In this document: positions 62,611 through 64,000 of the stretch, in pieces
How positions within the stretch are numbered: the first letter of the stretch is position 1
Layout: each line of letters begins with the position of its first letter
NCBI RefSeq assembly: GCF_024753245.1
Contig: NZ_JANUGX010000003.1
Location: 124,001-188,000 of the forward strand
Origin: Massilia norwichensis
GTDB lineage: Bacteria > Pseudomonadota > Gammaproteobacteria > Burkholderiales > Burkholderiaceae_D
Length of the DNA: 64,000 bases
Direction: 5' to 3'
Translations under genes and position numbers: made by a program
Notes under the pieces: generated by a model
What the model was told of the DNA's origin: nothing
Seen by the model: the letters and a program-made list of their open reading frames with translations, nothing else
Database searches by the model: none

Positions 62611-64000
62611 ATGAGCGGTGCAGCTACTTCTACCGTCGAACAGAAAGCGATCCCGGAATTCAAACAGATCATGGGGCACCCGGCACCGCTGTGGATGCTG
62701 TTCATGACCGAATTCTGGGAACGCTTCGCCTTCTACGGCATCCGTTGGGCCCTGGTGCTCTACATCGTCGCCCAGTTCTACGGCGGCAGCGGCGTGGGCC
62801 AGGCCGACGCCAACCTGACCTACGGTTCCTACCTCGCCCTGGTGTATGCCGGCGCGGTGTTCGGCGGCTACATCGCCGACCGCGTGATCGGTTACCAGCG
62901 CTCGATCCTGGTCGGCGCCGTCTTCATGGCGGTCGGCCTGTTCGCGATTACCGTGCCCAATCCCGACGTCTTCAAACTGGGCCTGGCCACGATCATCGTC
63001 GGCAACGGCATGTTCAAGCCGAACATCTCGACCATGGTCGGCCAGCTGTACGGCATCAACGACCAGCGCCGCGATTCCGGCTTCACCATCTTCTACATGG
63101 GCATCAACACCGGCGCCTTCTTCGCACCGATCCTGACCGGCTGGCTGGCCGACGCGATGGCCGACAGCACCGGCGTACCGGCCTACAAGGTCGTGTTCTT
63201 CGCCGCCGGCATCGGCATGCTGCTGTCGCTGATCTGGTTCCAGATCGGCCGCAAGGGCCTGAAAGGCATCGGCGCACCGGTCGGCGAGCTGGCCAGCCCG
63301 GCGCGCCTGGCCGCCGTGGTGATCGGCGCCATGGTCGTGATCCCGGGCGTGTACTTCCTGCTGAAACTCGGCGCCAACACGCTGCAGGGCATCCTGACGG
63401 TGCTGTTCATCGGCCTGGCGCTGATGCTGCTGGTCGAAGGCATCCGCAACGGCAAGGTCGCGCGCGACAAGACCATCGCCATGCTGATCATCTTCTTCTT
63501 CAACGTGATGTTCTGGTGCTTCTTCGAACAGGCCGGCAGCTCCTTCACCTTCCTGGCCGAGAACATCGTGCGCCGCGACTTCGGCGGCTGGATCTTCCCG
63601 ACCGGCTGGTTCCAGTCGGTGAACTCGATCGCGATCATCGTCTGCGCGCCGATCGTGGCCGCAGTGTGGGTCAAGATGGGCCGCGCGAATCCGTCGATCC
63701 CGCGTAAATTCGGCCTGGGCCTGCTGTTCAACGGCCTGGCCTTCCTGCTGCTGATGTTCGCGCTGCAGCAGCTGGTCGGCGCCGACAGCAAGATCCCGTT
63801 CTGGACCCTGTTCATGGTCTACGTGATCCAGTCCATCGGTGAGCTGTGCCTGTCGCCGATCGGCCTGTCGATGGTCACCAAGCTGGCCCCGACCCGCCTG
63901 GTCGGCCTGGGCATGGGCGGCTGGTTCCTGTCGACCGGTATCGGCAACAACCTGTCGGGCATCTTCGCCAGCCACGTGTCCGGCGAGTCGGGCATGACCA
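62611..64000 (+). CDS. Proton-dependent oligopeptide transporter (POT/PTR2), partial at the window edge
   Basis: 463 codons are visible and the frame runs out of the window. The POT signatures are present: the proton-coupling ExxER motif in TEFWERFAFYG, GGYIADRVIGYQRS after TM2-3, GNGMFKPNISTMVGQLY and FYMGINTGAFFAPILTGWL. Hydrophobic segments alternate as in a 12-14 helix MFS protein. It imports di- and tripeptides with protons. GGGGAGG 7 nt before the ATG is a strong ribosome site. It diverges from ppnN across 242 bp. Confidence 0.94.
   Translation, partial: MSGAATSTVEQKAIPEFKQIMGHPAPLWMLFMTEFWERFAFYGIRWALVLYIVAQFYGGSGVGQADANLTYGSYLALVYAGAVFGGYIADRVIGYQRSILVGAVFMAVGLFAITVPNPDVFKLGLATIIVGNGMFKPNISTMVGQLYGINDQRRDSGFTIFYMGINTGAFFAPILTGWLADAMADSTGVPAYKVVFFAAGIGMLLSLIWFQIGRKGLKGIGAPVGELASPARLAAVVIGAMVVIPGVYFLLKLGANTLQGILTVLFIGLALMLLVEGIRNGKVARDKTIAMLIIFFFNVMFWCFFEQAGSSFTFLAENIVRRDFGGWIFPTGWFQSVNSIAIIVCAPIVAAVWVKMGRANPSIPRKFGLGLLFNGLAFLLLMFALQQLVGADSKIPFWTLFMVYVIQSIGELCLSPIGLSMVTKLAPTRLVGLGMGGWFLSTGIGNNLSGIFASHVSGESGMT

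Noticed and set aside
62545..63975. Minus-strand open frame of 476 codons near the right edge
   Set aside because: Shadow of the POT transporter, rich in His/Asp/Gln without any domain.

Overview
The window reads as a piece of chromosome from a GC-rich betaproteobacterium, most likely Massilia or a close relative in the Oxalobacteraceae (Burkholderiales). This is inferred from base composition, from the housekeeping groups lolCD-tatD, recJ-arfB and prfB-lysS, and from the style of the copper genes. No rRNA, tRNA or CRISPR array was seen.

Positions 1-20490 are accessory DNA. About 1-16420 is a dense copper/silver resistance cluster: a periplasmic multicopper oxidase and the start of copB, two divergent paralogous small Cys/His-rich secreted proteins, a CusF-like protein, copC, copD, a DUF411 protein, a Cu+ P-type ATPase, a CopZ chaperone behind a textbook CueR/MerR-type promoter, and cusCBA followed by another CusF. 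Methionines 573, 623 and 672 and Asp405 of CusA fall at exactly the E. coli numbers, which points to Cu(I)/Ag(I) export. About 16448-20448 is decayed mobile DNA: an IS256-family transposase with a nonsense codon, a frameshifted HAD gene with an 11-C tract, an orphan antitoxin-like domain, two hypothetical genes and an XRE regulator beside a 32-bp palindrome. The block ends inside thymidylate synthase: only ThyA residues equivalent to 175-264 remain, directly upstream of folA. I read this as one end of a genomic island inserted in thyA.

From 20764 on most genes look like core chromosome: folA, DUF4337 and DUF6624 proteins, an inducible-type basic amino acid decarboxylase, dcd, a hydrolase, a secreted intradiol-dioxygenase-like lipoprotein, and a Cpx-like envelope stress set (Spy/CpxP-like protein, response regulator, kinase) with GTAAA-N5-GTAAA boxes in the divergent promoter region. 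An AT-richer orphan gene at 25966 encodes a Mrr/PD-(D/E)XK-like nuclease domain and is a candidate recent arrival.

Positions 32070-41759 (minus strand) hold comEC and a type VI secretion cargo module: vgrG with a transthyretin-like tail, a Tle4-type lipase and two tandem Tli4-type immunity genes, the last three joined by 4-bp overlaps. Then come tatD, lolD, lolC, a two-gene operon of ferritin-like proteins that both carry a complete E / ExxH / E / ExxH di-iron pattern, recJ, arfB, a ParS-RES toxin-antitoxin pair, a chemoreceptor, an HTH-GAF regulator, cpdB, prfB with its programmed frameshift, a HAD phosphatase, lysS, ppnN and the start of a POT peptide transporter. REP-like palindromes and short tandem repeats sit between several of these genes.

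The items most worth following up are the thyA junction and the structured DNA next to it, the ferritin-like pair, the orphan nuclease, the duplicated Tli4 immunity genes, and the mirror-image leaderless promoters of the two small copper-cluster proteins.
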